Below are positions 34,541 through 47,800 of a DNA stretch of 64,000 nucleotides, piece by piece. The notes beneath the pieces were generated by a model that ran no database searches, was not told the DNA's origin, and was given only the letters and a program-made list of their open reading frames with translations. A program made the position numbers and the translations under genes. Each line of letters opens with the position of its first letter. The stretch's first letter is position 1. Origin of the DNA: Larus michahellis (taxonomy: Eukaryota > Chordata > Aves > Charadriiformes > Laridae); assembly GCF_964199755.1 (NCBI RefSeq), contig NC_133901.1:8037016-8101015 (forward strand). Direction: 5' to 3'.

Positions 34541-37500
34541 AGGCACTTGTCCATTCTTCCCTAGAAGTTGCCATAGAAAAATTGAGATGTGCCTGTGATT
34601 AATGTGGTAGGCCACCTGATGTCACTATTCCTTCACGTTAATGGCCCTAAAAGCAGTCTGTTCAGCTGCTCTAAAGGAAAGATGGCTATAAACTCTGAAA
34701 AACTTGTTTATGCTGATATAGTTCCTAATATTTTCATTTAAGTTTAAAATAACATAACACCAACCTAAGGAAAAATAAGACAAAACTGCTTTGATCTTGA
34801 TGTTACAGGACTTATTCTGGCAAACTGCTCCTTCTGCCGGCAGATTCGTCTCTACTTTACGCTTTGCCAGGGCCACTTACGTTAGCTGCATTCTCGCAGA
34901 ACAGTTAAATATAGGGGTAAGACTCATCTGCTGGGTTTCAGAGGGGTTTTGGCAGTGTTTGCTATAGCTTATTCCAGAACATAATCACGTAGCAAAGAAT
35001 ATTATTGCCTTCAGAATTTACCAATGTTTTCTGTACTTCATCGTAAGCTTAGGATGGGAACCTGGTTAAGACACGTAAGAAACAGGAGATGAAGTTCAAA
35101 ACTTGTCAGGGTCTCAGTTCCATGATGAAGAACAAAGCATAATCATCAAGAAAGAGAAGTGCCTTTGCATAATTTGAATATTCAGCTTTATAAAATGAAA
35201 CAATTACATATAACAGAAATCCACAGCTAATGTACCTTTTCACATCATCTAGGAAAATGTTTCAGATGTGCCAAGCTCTAAAAGGGCTTCAAAGGCTATT
35301 TTAAAATAATCTGTGCTCGGTGACAAGATTTGTAAAATAGAAGGAAACCATTTAAGCTGTAAATTATTTGGCAGGTTGTTTGTATACCACTTAGCTTGAT
35401 GAGACTTCATGCTGCATGGGCTGTAACAATTATGATTAACACCTTTGTTATTAATGTAGGTCTTTGTTAATTCATACCTTTTTGTAGGGTGGATCTGAGA
35501 TATAAAGGACTGCAATTTTTTAGCTCGTACCTCTGCTGGAATGAATTTATGCTAATGTATGAAAGCTTGACATATTTAAGCCAGTCTGAATGCAGCAGAA
35601 GAGAAAACCCTCAAAGTCATTTGAAGCCCTAGGTTTGTTTTAGACATTTCCGTAAAAGATGGATGATCATATTGAAAATAATCCAGAATTAGGTCCTTTA
35701 GGAGCCCTGAATCCCCCGAGGAGGGAAGGTGTTCAGGCACTTTGTGTTGCACTGGCGACATCCGAGGATCCCTGATGGAAGCCTCGGTCAGAGGTGGGTG
35801 TGCAGGTTCCCAACGCAGCACACACAGAGTTAGTCCCAAAGCCGAGGATTTGCTGGAGCTGGCATGCTGAGAAGAGCGATGCTGGAGCCAGCCCAGTGGA
35901 AGTGCTCGTCTGAGCACCGATGAGAGCGATCGCACTCGGGCCACTCTTCCAGCTGGCTCTTGGAGGCAGCTGCTCCTCAGAATTCCAGCATCTCTGGGAT
36001 TCGGTGCCTGTTTCCATACCCGTGTGCTAAACACCCTGGTCCAGCAGGTGGCTGGCGTTGCCCAAGACCCAGATCCAACACAAGGATGTGTATGCTCCAA
36101 GTAGGATTTAAAAGGAATTCCCTTCAGTCCAAAATGTGACAACGTTGAGGCAGCTGTTGTTTAACCTTGGCAGCCTCTGGCCTCCGTATATAGCTCACTG
36201 GTTACCGCAGTTTCCTCATCGCCTGAATTTGCTCTTTCCCAAAGCCTGTAATCTTCAGCCTGCCACAGTCTCTTGGAAAGAATCCTGTTGCTGTGGCCTT
36301 CCTCTCTGTAATGAGGTCAGCCTCAGCTAAAACGCTTTGTAAAAGTTTGGGTATTTGTAGCTACTTCAGGTTTTCTCGAAGTTTGATCTGACTTTTTAAT
36401 AACCCTCCCTGTAAGATAGGCATAAAGCTGCTATAGGTGTCACTGACAGGTTCAGTAAGAAACTTACAGCACTGTACTAACGTACCCCAACAAGAGCTCA
36501 GTTATATCTGATGCAGTTGAGATCATACACGATTCCCTGCACTCCGACAGGATGTGAGCTACATAAAAGTTTATATAATCTCGAAAACAAATTATTTTAA
36601 TGCAGGTTTATAATACAATTTTTAAAAAATATTCAGAGGTAAAGTCCAAGTGTTATACTGGCTTTTAATGCATCGCCTCATTATGCAGATAAATTAGACA
36701 TGCATATATGTATATTTGAAAGCAGCCTTGGATATCTTCAGATAAGGCTTTCAAATAGAAAAGGTTGTTACAGGATATGAATACTCTGGGGGGGCTTGTT
36801 GGAGTTTTATTTGAACTTAACCAGCTTTCTAAAAAATACAGGTGCTTCTAAGCAGCATGGTTTGATTTCCTGGGTGACACTCTGTAGCCTCCATGGCAAT
36901 GTGCAGTGGGAAGCACCAAAAAGGCTTCGTTTGTCCCTAATCAAGCGCGTGCCACTTCAAACTAGAGCTGAGGGAAGAGCCGGGACCCACCAACAGCCTG
37001 GGATGATGCTCTGACAGCCGGGTGGGCTGTTGTAAGGTCCATAAGGACCCCTCTCCGTACCCCTAGCTGCGCTTCTCGCTCCAGTTCCTCGAACGGGGCA
37101 GTGAGGAAGGGGAGATGTGAACAGCAGCGAGGTGAGCGGGAAGACGCTGCAGAGAGGAAGAGAGGCAGAGCCCTGGCCTCCTCAGGGAAGCACTAGCAGG
37201 CAAACATACACACTTTCAAATTCTTACCTTTGTCCCTCTGAAAAACATCCAGAAACATTTCTACGTAAAAGCTATTCTATATAGTATCTACACTGTATAC
37301 TGGAAACCTCACCAATACAGGAAGAAGTAGTTTTCTGTAATGAAGATGACTATAACTAAGCAGTTTCATGGAGGAGTTTCAGCTGAGCAGGAAAGTTAGG
37401 CAGAAAGTTTCAGCCAAGCAGAACTGAGTAATTTAAGGTCAGCTTTCTAAAAGGAAACAGATCTGTAAACTCAACGTTGTTCTAAACAAATATACACAAG

Positions 37501-40500
37501 ATGAAAAGGAATATATTCTGTGGGATGCAGAGGCTACTAAGTGCTGACAAGTTCATCTTGGAAACAGGATTTTCAAGTCAGATAATGAATAGCTAAGATA
37601 AGAACTCCGATTACTCTCAGATGTAAACAGTAGCACAGACAAAATGTAACAACAAGGAGCGTGAACTTATTTTAGGCCTCTAAAAACTGTTAGAAGTAAT
37701 CAGGAGCAGAGGGCGTAAAGTTCTGTGTGAACAAAATCATCACCTTCATTGCCTTTAGGAACTTTAAACTATTTGGATCAATAAAATACAGATAATAATT
37801 TATAATGGGAGATAAACTGTAAAAGTGCCACGATAATAAACCTTCATAATGAGGACGCTGTGAATCTACCATTATGTATTATAGCTGTGAAGATCAAACA
37901 GTTCATAGGGAGCAGCATGAGCAGTTTTATTTTAGCAGGCGTATTATTTCGTTCTTTAGTTTCAACTCTTGCTGAACCACTGTTGGGAAGTTGTGCAATT
38001 TGAATAAGAGATTCCTTTTAAAAAGACCGTGAAGCAGTGATCTGAACGGTACTCCACATCACCCTCACCTTCCTTTTTAATGTATAGTAACAGTGACATA
38101 GACTCCCCCTGTGTAAATGCAAAGATTCGGGGGAGGTCAGATCTATTCACAAAGGTGGGGAATGGAAATGATGTTAGAGTATACCAGATTGGGTTTACGT
38201 CAGAAATTAACTTTGTCAAATTAAGACTGCATGTTTAAGCCCACGTTTACAAATACTAAAATGACTTCCTTTATTGCCAGGAAGTCACTAAGCAGCACAT
38301 GCTGCGTCTACGCTGTGGTCAATAGGCCTAGGAGAGAGCAACGAGTACATCTTGCATCACGATGGATAATACAACCCTGCAAATGAATGATTGATGCATT
38401 CATGCATCTGATTGATAATAAACCCCTGCAAACAGCCACTGCAACCAACCACCTCTTTTCCCGTGCACACACGCCCAGATGCTCAGCCCACACGGCCTGT
38501 GGAAAACAGGCATGTGGCATTAGCAGCCCTCTCGCGCGGCAGGCATTGGCCTTAAGGATTTGCTCTCTCTTGTTAAGCAAGCAGATGCTCTGACAAGGTT
38601 TAGGAGACTAAGCAGCCACCCTGGTGTCTAACAAACAACCTCCGACTCATGCAGACTCGTCTGCATGAGCATCTCTGTGCAAAAACTCTCAGCAGGTGGC
38701 TGGCCTGTCCATGCAAGAAAGTTTGTCCGAAAAACTTTGCTTGCTCTTAGCTGTATAAGAAACTTAGGGAAAGTGGGATGGAAATGCTACTGGTACCAGC
38801 AAGAACTCAGGGGGAACCAAGCATGGTACAGGTGTCCTCAGAGATAGGTGTGCAAGCAGGAATCACAGGGAATACTCCATTTCCTATTCCTCTTGAAATA
38901 CTTTCTGCCTCAGCCATGCAATAGTAAACCTCAATTTGGAACGCTTATCACCAGGATTAAAAAGCAAATGTTGTGGCCACACGGCGCAAACTGCTGAGCC
39001 AGTACAAACTCTGCTGGTTGAAAAAAAATATTGAAAAATGTTGAAGCAGGCCGTTACAGTAGCCTTTATTCCACATCGGATAGCACCTGTTCTCACACAG
39101 CTGGGATAAACGCTGTTAAACAAGTGCAGGGCCAGTTTGATAGACAACAAATTATACCAGTGGATCAAATTTACCTTGCCAGATGAGCGCGTGCAGGCCT
39201 GACATCAGCAAATGTGGAGCCGTGGCCTTATTCTATCAATTCAGCATCTCGGGATGGTGGTCAGAGCGCAGCTTCCAGCAGGGAACCTGCCCAAGCAGGT
39301 TAGCCTTTCGAAACTGAAATCGCAAGGCGGAGCTTGCATGTAATATTTTAAATCCCATTCTGTAGATGAGAGCCTTGGTGACATGCAGGGAAAAGGCTCT
39401 AATGAGTGAAATTAATCAAGAAGTTGGATTCTTTTTAGCTGCCACTAGGCCCTTTGTTTCCTTCCTTGCTTTTTGGTGCTTTCCCAGCTCTCTCCAATTC
39501 ATGCAGCTGAGCCGAGATCGCTGCTGCAAAGGGGCAGGAAGAGCTGCGATGGCGTCGCTGTCACTAGCAGCCAGGCAGGAGCCATCCGTGTGGAAGGACT
39601 TGCTGCATGCAAACAGCTCAACAGGCACCATCCTACGCCGGCTGTTGCAAAAGAGGCACCAGGCAGTTCAGGCAACCACAACAAACACCCAGTGGGTTTG
39701 CACTAGAGAGACAGGGAAAGGGCGGCCATAAACAAAAACAGACCCAGGGTAGGAGTTCCTCCTTCTGCAGCCTGATGTCAGGTTCCTCAACGTCGACAAA
39801 TATTTTGGCTGTATGTCTGTAGTCTTCTACTGTAATTTGGCGTAACCATAGCTATGGTGGCCTGCTTATCCACCAAGTTTTCTTGGCAGGGATACAACGC
39901 AGTATGTGCCCGTATGGTGTGAAATCCTGCCTTTATTTGTCAACACTGTAGACTGACCGGTTTGAAACAAAATTATTATCTTCATAAATAGCTTAATAAT
40001 TGATGTAACCAAAATACTGTGTTTCTCTCTTCTGTTCCTAAACAGCAATAAATGCAATATACATACTGAGCATGAAAGCTGCTAGGAGCAAATGTAAGAT
40101 ATTTACTACTTTAGACATTATATTACTTTAATAAACCATACGATTCGATTCTAATCTGAAAGCATTAAATAGAAGATTTTTTTACAGACTTAGAGATTAC
40201 TTGCGCACTGTCAAAAGAGTTGTAAATTTAAAGTCAGCTGCCCTCATTATCCCAAATAAACTATTTTAATATGCTGTCCTATTTTCCCCTAATTATAAAT
40301 TGGGAAAGTAACTGAATCTCATGTTGAGATGACAACTTAATTAGTGTCTCCACTTTGTTTTATCACGCTCTACGACCAAATCTCATTTCATAAGTCATTT
40401 GATTGCCACTTACTAATAACATCCTGTTCTCTGGAAGGAGAGGACATCCTAGGAGCATCACTATGCTGGAAAGACGTAAGAAAACTCACTTCAGTGTGGG

Positions 40501-40978
40501 TGGCAGCAAAGTTGCCTTTATGTTACTCTGTATGCGCCCCGTTACTACTCCGTTCTCCTGATTCTAGTTGCTGTATTGGTACTTCATCCCTGCCCAGCTG
40601 CAGTCCGTGTCCGCTGTAGCAAGCTGGTAGCACAGGCATCTTGTGTTGCTAAGGCTGAAGCTTAAGAAACATGGAATTTGAAAGAAAGCCAATTAGAGAG
40701 TGTCCAGCGCATCAGTTACAAAGTCTGCAGTTTCGAGAGTTAATGTTTCAGACACTACTCAACAGGTAGAGTGTAAAACAGGGGGAGTAAGGATTTCAGG
40801 ACAAAAGGAGAGACATTGCATTTTAGGTAGGGTTTTTATTGTTTTTCAACTGAAATGTCCCTACCACAAATGAATATGCAGTTTCATGTTCTGTGTACGA
40901 TATGCATGCTTTACCAGTCTTCTAAAAGTAAAATAAAGATTATCTTTTTTTTTTTTTAAATTCCAAGAAAATGAGAAT

Positions 40979-40984
40979 TTTATT
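40979..40984 (-). promoter_or_regulatory. Candidate SPTSSB polyadenylation signal (AATAAA)
   Basis: TTTATT on the plus strand reads AATAAA on the minus strand, about 600 nt after the SPTSSB stop. The placement is inference; other AT-rich candidates are nearby. Confidence 0.3.
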
Positions 40985-41579
40985 ATAAATTTTCATGGAA
41001 GTAAATCCCCACATTTTTAATAAATCAAATGCATTATTTGCATAATGATGATGAACCATGTAAGTCATGTAATTCATTGTATTAAATAATTGAGGAAACT
41101 AAATAAATAATAAAACCATTCTATAAATACACACAGCTTAGAGAAGCAGCTTATAGTTGTACAGTATTGTGCAAAACCTTTTGTGTACACATCTCTCCCG
41201 TCAGCAAAGCTCTGGCAGACAAGAACAAATGTATGCCATATAATTTCTCAAGATGAAAACTCTCCATATCCAAGCAGCTCTCCCTGGAATAACAAAACAT
41301 GCAGCACAGTTTTTTCTGTACCCAACCCAGCTTCGTAACTCCAGCCAGTCTTTAAAATTGAAAGCTCTTTAAGAAGCAGTCAAATGATAAAAACAAGGAG
41401 TGATTGAAATTGTTTTGGCAAAATAATTTGCTGTCAGAGAGTCCCAGAATAAGGAAGAACATTAAGAGATACTGCAGAATAAAACAGTGTTTGCACGCAC
41501 CCTGAACCTGTTTCTAAACAAAAACGGAGTGTTAAGAAAACACTTCTTTGATCCAAAAGTCAGTGTCAGGTTGCCAATG

Positions 41580-41822
41580 TTACTTCACCACAGAAACAGT
41601 ATTTTCATGTTGGTTTCCAAATAAGTTCAAGAAGAATTGGAAAGCCGTGCTAATGTGGACAGAGACAAAGATGTAAGCGGTGTATAATACCATAACTAAC
41701 ATTGTAATGTTGAAAGTGTAGAAGAGCAGTTTTTCCCAGGGCTCCATGAGGTAGCTGCAGGTGATTAGTTCAAACTGGCAGTACAGCCAATAGAGATAGT
41801 TCTTCATGCTCTTAATATCCAT
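41580..41822 (-). CDS. SPTSSB: SPTSSB, small subunit B of serine palmitoyltransferase
   Basis: An 80-residue membrane protein that activates the SPTLC1/SPTLC2-3 serine palmitoyltransferase in the ER, the first step of sphingolipid synthesis. The B-type subunit is known to broaden acyl-CoA use toward C18. Visible family features are the N-terminal aromatic stretch NYLYWLYCQFELITC, the EPWE motif at residues 27-30 and a hydrophobic membrane segment at about 33-58 containing VLYTAYIF. Human SPTSSB has 76 residues. The coding region is a single exon: a likely acceptor (gttgtaacag) puts the exon start at 41857, and the ATG at 41822 has G at -3 and G at +4. It is convergent with NMD3, as in human, which supports the assignment. 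Upstream exons would be non-coding. Confidence 0.93.
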   Translation of the reverse strand: MDIKSMKNYLYWLYCQFELITCSYLMEPWEKLLFYTFNITMLVMVLYTAYIFVSVHISTAFQFFLNLFGNQHENTVSVVK

Positions 41823-41857
41823 CTCCGTCTTCTTTGTGTCGCTTCTGAAAGCCTTCC

Positions 41858-44800
41858 CTGTTACAACAAAGGATAATTAGTAGAAACAGAAATCTTACCA
41901 AAAAAATCTATAAAAACATCATATGGGCAGCAACTCCATGCTACTCAGTTTGCTCAAACTGACCATTCTTCGTAAATGATGTTTTAAAAACACAAGATTG
42001 CAAATACATTTTAAGGCATAAAACATGATCAGATAGTAATAGACTAGCATGAGTCATTCTTTTACCCCGAACCATAAAAGGGTTAATTTGTATTTTTTCC
42101 TTTCCTACCTTCAGTTCTGAACATAACAGTCCAATTTAGACCACTGAGTACTGGGCACCATTATTTACCAAAGAGGCTCCACAATATCTCTTTTTTCCAG
42201 AAATGGGTTACCCAAGAATTGTTGCAATTCTGTTCTCCAAGGCAAACTCTAGTTTCATAACTTTGCCTTGCACTGGATTATTTAAGACTCTGTTGAAGCG
42301 ACTTAATTCAAAAAGCACTTCAAACCCTCTCTCCTTCACCACTCATGGATTTTGACATGGAACTTGGCTAGAAGTCTGATTTCTGCTACCCAAACTGAAT
42401 TTTTATGTCTTATGCTTCAGTTGCTGCTGGAATGACAACTGGGAGTATGCAGAATACCACACATACAGAAATACCAAAAAAAGAAAACTATATAAAGATT
42501 ATCCAGCTTCTTCTGCAACAGAGATTGAATTGATCTGTTGCCAGAATGAAACCATACAAATTTATTTTAAAGCTTTGTGTTCAAATTACTGTTAATAATT
42601 ATTGAGTGTTACATTATATAGTTAGCAAAACACAGAACTGGAGAGGTAAAGGGAAAACAGGTCTATTTCACGTACTGGTTCTTCCTGTCATTTGGTAAAT
42701 AAGAGGAGACAAAACAAAAACTGTGATTCCCCTCTTTCTAATTGGAAAGTTAAGAAGTTCTGGTGGTGTCAAGGTCTGTGGAAGAAAACTTACTCCACAG
42801 AAATTAAATACAACTTCATAGAACTATATAGAGTGGGATTTTATCCTAAAAAAAGCCACTTCCTGAAGTTTTTAGAAAAATTTTGCCTCACCTTTTCCAT
42901 TTTACTTCCATAGCTTCCCCACCTCTTTTCTGCCTGACAGGTGATATAAACTAGAAAATGCTTCTATAGTTAAAAATTATTACTAACTACTTTTAGCAAT
43001 ATCCTTACTATATCCATCACATTTCTGTACATTACATGCAGTTTTTGCTAAATCTAGGTTATACTTAAGCCTCTTATCATTAAATGTATTGCCAAGCTAC
43101 TTTGATGAAGACTTTTCTTACAACAAATTGATTTTATAAAAAGCAGAACTTACCTCTTCACTCCTCCCTGTTGACAAAACGTCTAGGTGAGAGATGCTTC
43201 CTAACACTTCTGCCTTTTGCAGCTGAACAGCTCCTATGCAGATTGAGAAGCAGAAACAATTAGCTTTGATCCTCAATTACAGAGTGTGTCCTCTATACCC
43301 CGCCCTTCCTCGCTATTGCTAAAAACTCCTCTGGCCAAAGCTCTCTGCATTATGCAACAAGGACAGCCGTCGTCTGGCTCAGTACTGCGCTTTCATGACA
43401 GCATTAATTTGATAATTTGTACAAAGTCAGAGTTGAAGAACTGCAGGTTGGAAGGAACATACGAGGCTGAAATACTGTTTAAAAAAATCAGCAAAAAATG
43501 TTTATAATTAGTGCCTTCCCTAATTTCAAATCTCAGAAAGTATCTCTGCTTCTATGGAACTTTACAATGCAGTAAAGTTCATGCAAGGTGCAATTTAACG
43601 TCTGTGCAAAAACATGGTGTCAGAGTTAAGTAGCCACAAAAATGTAGCTCAATTAATATACCACAGGAAAGTCTCCGGTGAAGCCACCACCTTCTGCAAC
43701 CTTTGATTAACACCACTTTCAAACAGTTCCCAGTCTTCTCTACATCAGTATCTCCCAGCCCTGTATACACACTTCAGTCATCCTCATCCAGAAACCGCAG
43801 GGTGGAGAGAATACATGGGCAAGTTTTCTGCAAGGAAAAGATGGTGAGTTTTTCTTAAAAATCTTACAAAATAAAAGCCAGCCACAAATGCTTGAGGCAT
43901 TTTAATGATCTAATTGGACAAGTCAATTAGGTAGAAATCTGCATAATACATTATGTTCTAAACTATCTGCCTGCAGTCAAATCATTTCCAAATATGAATC
44001 AGCTTCATTTTGGGAGAACATGCCACAAGCAATGTCTAAGGCATCTGAGCCTCACCTTCTTTCTTCCCTTCCTTACCAAACAGAACCTGAGCTGACCTAC
44101 TCCCTCAACCTTTTTTTTCCCCCATGGTTTTCAACAAAATAAAAAGTTTTCTGTTTAAAAACTATCCACTTCCCACAGACAATTCAAAAATGGTAAACTA
44201 CTGCCCCTGGCAGCAGTAGTCAATATACCCCATGCCCTACTTTTCTCCTGCAGAGCAAGGGTCTGCCACAGGACTCCATCTCCTGAGCTGGATGGTTGCG
44301 GTTTAGAGAATGGACTCATCAATTGTGAAATATAATTGCCCTGGTGTAGTGCCTGCAGGATTCTTATCTCAAGAGTTTCTACTTTCAACCAAACTTTCTC
44401 AGTTACATATTTCATGGAGATCTGGGGTGGGACACGGAGTTTTTTAGGTTTCTTTTTTTCCATGAAAATGTTGGTGAAAAACGCTATATAAACACAATGC
44501 TATTGATTTTATACAAGGGAGAAAAAACATCTGACTACCACAGTGCCTGCATTCTTGGCAGGCTAGCATCCCTGCTTCATGTTACTCACCTTCCCTGCGA
44601 GGTGGATCAGCCTCTTCTGAATCCTTCAGCAAGATGCGGAGGCAGATCACCGACTACCAGGGCAGCCGAAGGCAGGGCTGTCACCTTCCTGCTCTCTCAG
44701 TCCTCTCCAAAAAACACTTGCATAAAAGCCAGGAAAACTCTCCCATTCTCAAGTGCAAAATTGTACAGATGTTTTCCTTTTCAATAATTCTCCACTAGTT

Positions 44801-47800
44801 CTTTCAATAATATATTCCCCGAGTTGAAACAACGCAGAAAGTGAGACTCGTCTGGGTTTGCTTTAGTTCTAACAGCTTCAAAAAGTTTTACCTGGCAGCT
44901 GAGAGCCATTGTGAAAGAGATAGGTGGTAGTGCAGAAGATCTGGCGGCTTCACAGCAATAAAGTGTTGGGGTAAGCAGAATCCATTCCAACGTGATGCTG
45001 TAAGCAGATCTTGGACGGTGGTATGTAAAGCCCCCAGGCATCCTCTCCTCCTCGCTTTCTGAGCAGCCACTCCTGCTGCTTTTCCCAGCTACCCCAAGGA
45101 GAAATAAGAACTCATGAATACCTTTCACAATTCATAATCAGATGTGTATAGCTTCACTCGGAATACGAAATTTGCCTGAAAAACCTACCTTTTAAGGCCG
45201 TTTTAGTTTATGTGCTTTAAGATACTTTTCCCCATACAGAAACAGAAATAGCCTTCAGATTAAAAAACAACAAAACCCCTACAAGAGCAACACCAAAAAA
45301 CAGACAAAAACATACTGCTACTTTGCGTAAGACGCTGTGATGGGTGACTGCAGATGTATGGAGAAAGAATTATCTTGAAAGGCGCTTACTCTGAGGAGCA
45401 GGAAAGAGACTCTCCTGGGTAGCACTCTGTCCCAGAGGGGCTGGTCCCTTGTTTTCAGGTCTCTTGATCGTGTTGCCCACACAATTACATTTCAAAACCT
45501 CTTTTTACTCCTTCTCATTGTGGTTTCCGCTGAACAAATTCACACACAGCCATATAAAAGTCATACAGTGACACAGCGATAATTCTTCCTAGGAAGGGGA
45601 ACATGAATTAAAAAAGCAAATCAGAAACATTCAAATTACCACTGCGCTAAAGGAAACCACCAGCCTCCCTTTTCAAAGTTCAGTCAGGTTCCCCAAATGG
45701 ATAAGTTGTGACTTCTGATTTATACAGAATTTAGCAGATTAGCTCAATAAGCAGAAGTAAGCAGGTTTTTCCTATTATTTCATGCCTCATAATGGGATCC
45801 TCTGATGTCTAATAAGGTGTAAACCCATACTAAGGCATTTGCTCGGCATTTGGCTTCAGAATGGCTGTCTTCTGTGTGGCTTCTCTGCCGTCTAGTAAGG
45901 ACTATGCAATAATCCTGCTTTTCTCTTCTTGATCATATCTTTTGACAAAATTTATATCTTTAATTTCTGTAAATTTGCCCAATTTAACTGAAATTGACCA
46001 CGGGATAAAAAGTATGGTATGTGGGAGTATAGTGAGATAGAAGTAATGAAAGAAAATAAACCTCATTTCTGTAGAATACTGAGCAAAAAATGCCTGAAAT
46101 ATCTCTGCCTCACACCTATACACTGTGGCAAACATTTATCTGTCTACTTAAAATTTAGATGCTGGAAAACAATCGAAGCAGAAAGTCAAGGTCAGGACAG
46201 CTTTCTAATCTACCCCATCCGTCTTATCCACACAAAGCAAGGCACAGGCAAGTTTGTTTTGTTGTAATAGTATACTTCAGTTTGTTTGATCCCTTTTGGC
46301 TCCAGCATCACTTGGAATGAATGGAAAAAAGCAACATCGCTGACGAATTATTAACATACTGGAGAGGCAGCCTTCTGCAGCTCTCCACGACAGCCAGCAT
46401 CTGCCTGCAGCTTCAAAACCATAATGTGGTTCTGCTTGGCTCGGCAACCTCTTCCTGCCCTCCCCCTCGTGCTGGCAGGCAAGGCACGCCAGGTAACTAG
46501 TCAGGCCTGGCAGGACAAAGACAGTCCTCAGCCTGCGCAGAACCTGACCACACAACTGCAGGCACTGGAGGAAGGGAAGGGATGGAAACACATGACAAGG
46601 GAGATGGTGGGAGGCTGGGCAGGCCAAGGCAGCCTAGGCAAAGATGAGCTTCACAGCTACAGAACCACACCACAGGGTAAGTAATGCGATCACAGACAGT
46701 GGTGCGAACCTCCTCCTATGAAGGTCTTCAGCCTCTGATAGTTATCTTCTGTCTTCAAGACACCTGAGCACCAGCTTCACGGCATAGGGAAAGAAACCCA
46801 GCAATAAGGAATGACTTGTATAGTGAATTGTTAGCTTGACTTGCCAGTATAATCAATCTGCACCAAAAAACCTAGAGAATATACGCTAGTGTTCTTGGAA
46901 AGGAGAAAAAAATGCCCTATACTGTAGAACAGGCCAATTCTTAGAAAGGCTCTGTTCTGCATGGTGTAAAATTTCTGGCATGCGGCTCCACAAATCCTGG
47001 CACCAGAGGACAGGTTTATCTAGAGTGGTATCACGCCTAGAATCAGGCTGTACAACACGTAACACCAAATGAGGAATGTATCTTGATGAGGAATGTATCT
47101 TGTCTCCAGTTTATATGGGCTTGACTTACTGCTGCTTGTAATGCAAATAACATATTTTAATTAATACATTGTTGTCTGCAAGAGTCATACGATTTCCCAG
47201 CATACTTCCCTACACCTGGCTAGACCAGTTCAGGAACTTTTTTAATTCTATACCAAAATAGATAATTAAGTAAGTGAAAACTATGAAGGCTAGTAATCTC
47301 CAAAAGCACAAGGAATCTGCATAGCTGGCCCAGAAGGATTAGGCACAGACTATTTCAACTTGAAGTAAGATGACATCATACCATTTAATATGTTGCAAAC
47401 TGAGCATTTCGTAAAAGTTGGATAGTTAAGCATGTCAGTTGTGAAGAGCAGTGAACCTAGATCTTCCCAGTTGCAATTGCTTCTCATCTTACTATACAGC
47501 TCACTCACAAAATTTTTTATTTAGCTAACACTGACGCACACGAGACTCCAGCAAAGCAAGTTTCTTCTGCCCACCAGTGTCCCAGCAGTATATAGAGCAC
47601 GCTCTTGTGTGGCAGTCTGCTGTCGCAGTCCTTTCATGGCTGGTCTCTCACTGAGGTTAGGGTTTTTTTCTCTAAGCGTGGTTCAAATTCACCATATTTT
47701 CCAGCTCCAGGCTGTGCTTTGTTCCTTCACCTGGCAGGCTTTCACATCCCTTTCTGAATTGGGGTCATTTACGAACAGAAAAGATAATGGAAACTATGTG

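Larger units (their letters stand above)
31666..40900. other. NMD3 3' UTR followed by the intergenic stretch before SPTSSB
   Basis: The first several hundred bases should be NMD3 3' UTR. The rest is AT-rich with an N gap at 34341-34540 and a 188-codon open frame on the minus strand (35576-36142) of unknown status. The part 40900-41579 is likely SPTSSB 3' UTR. Confidence 0.5.

Noticed and set aside
43430-43480. Possible fifth CR1 end (gcaggttggaaggaacatac)
   Set aside because: Only about 15 bases resemble the CR1 end and the body does not follow.
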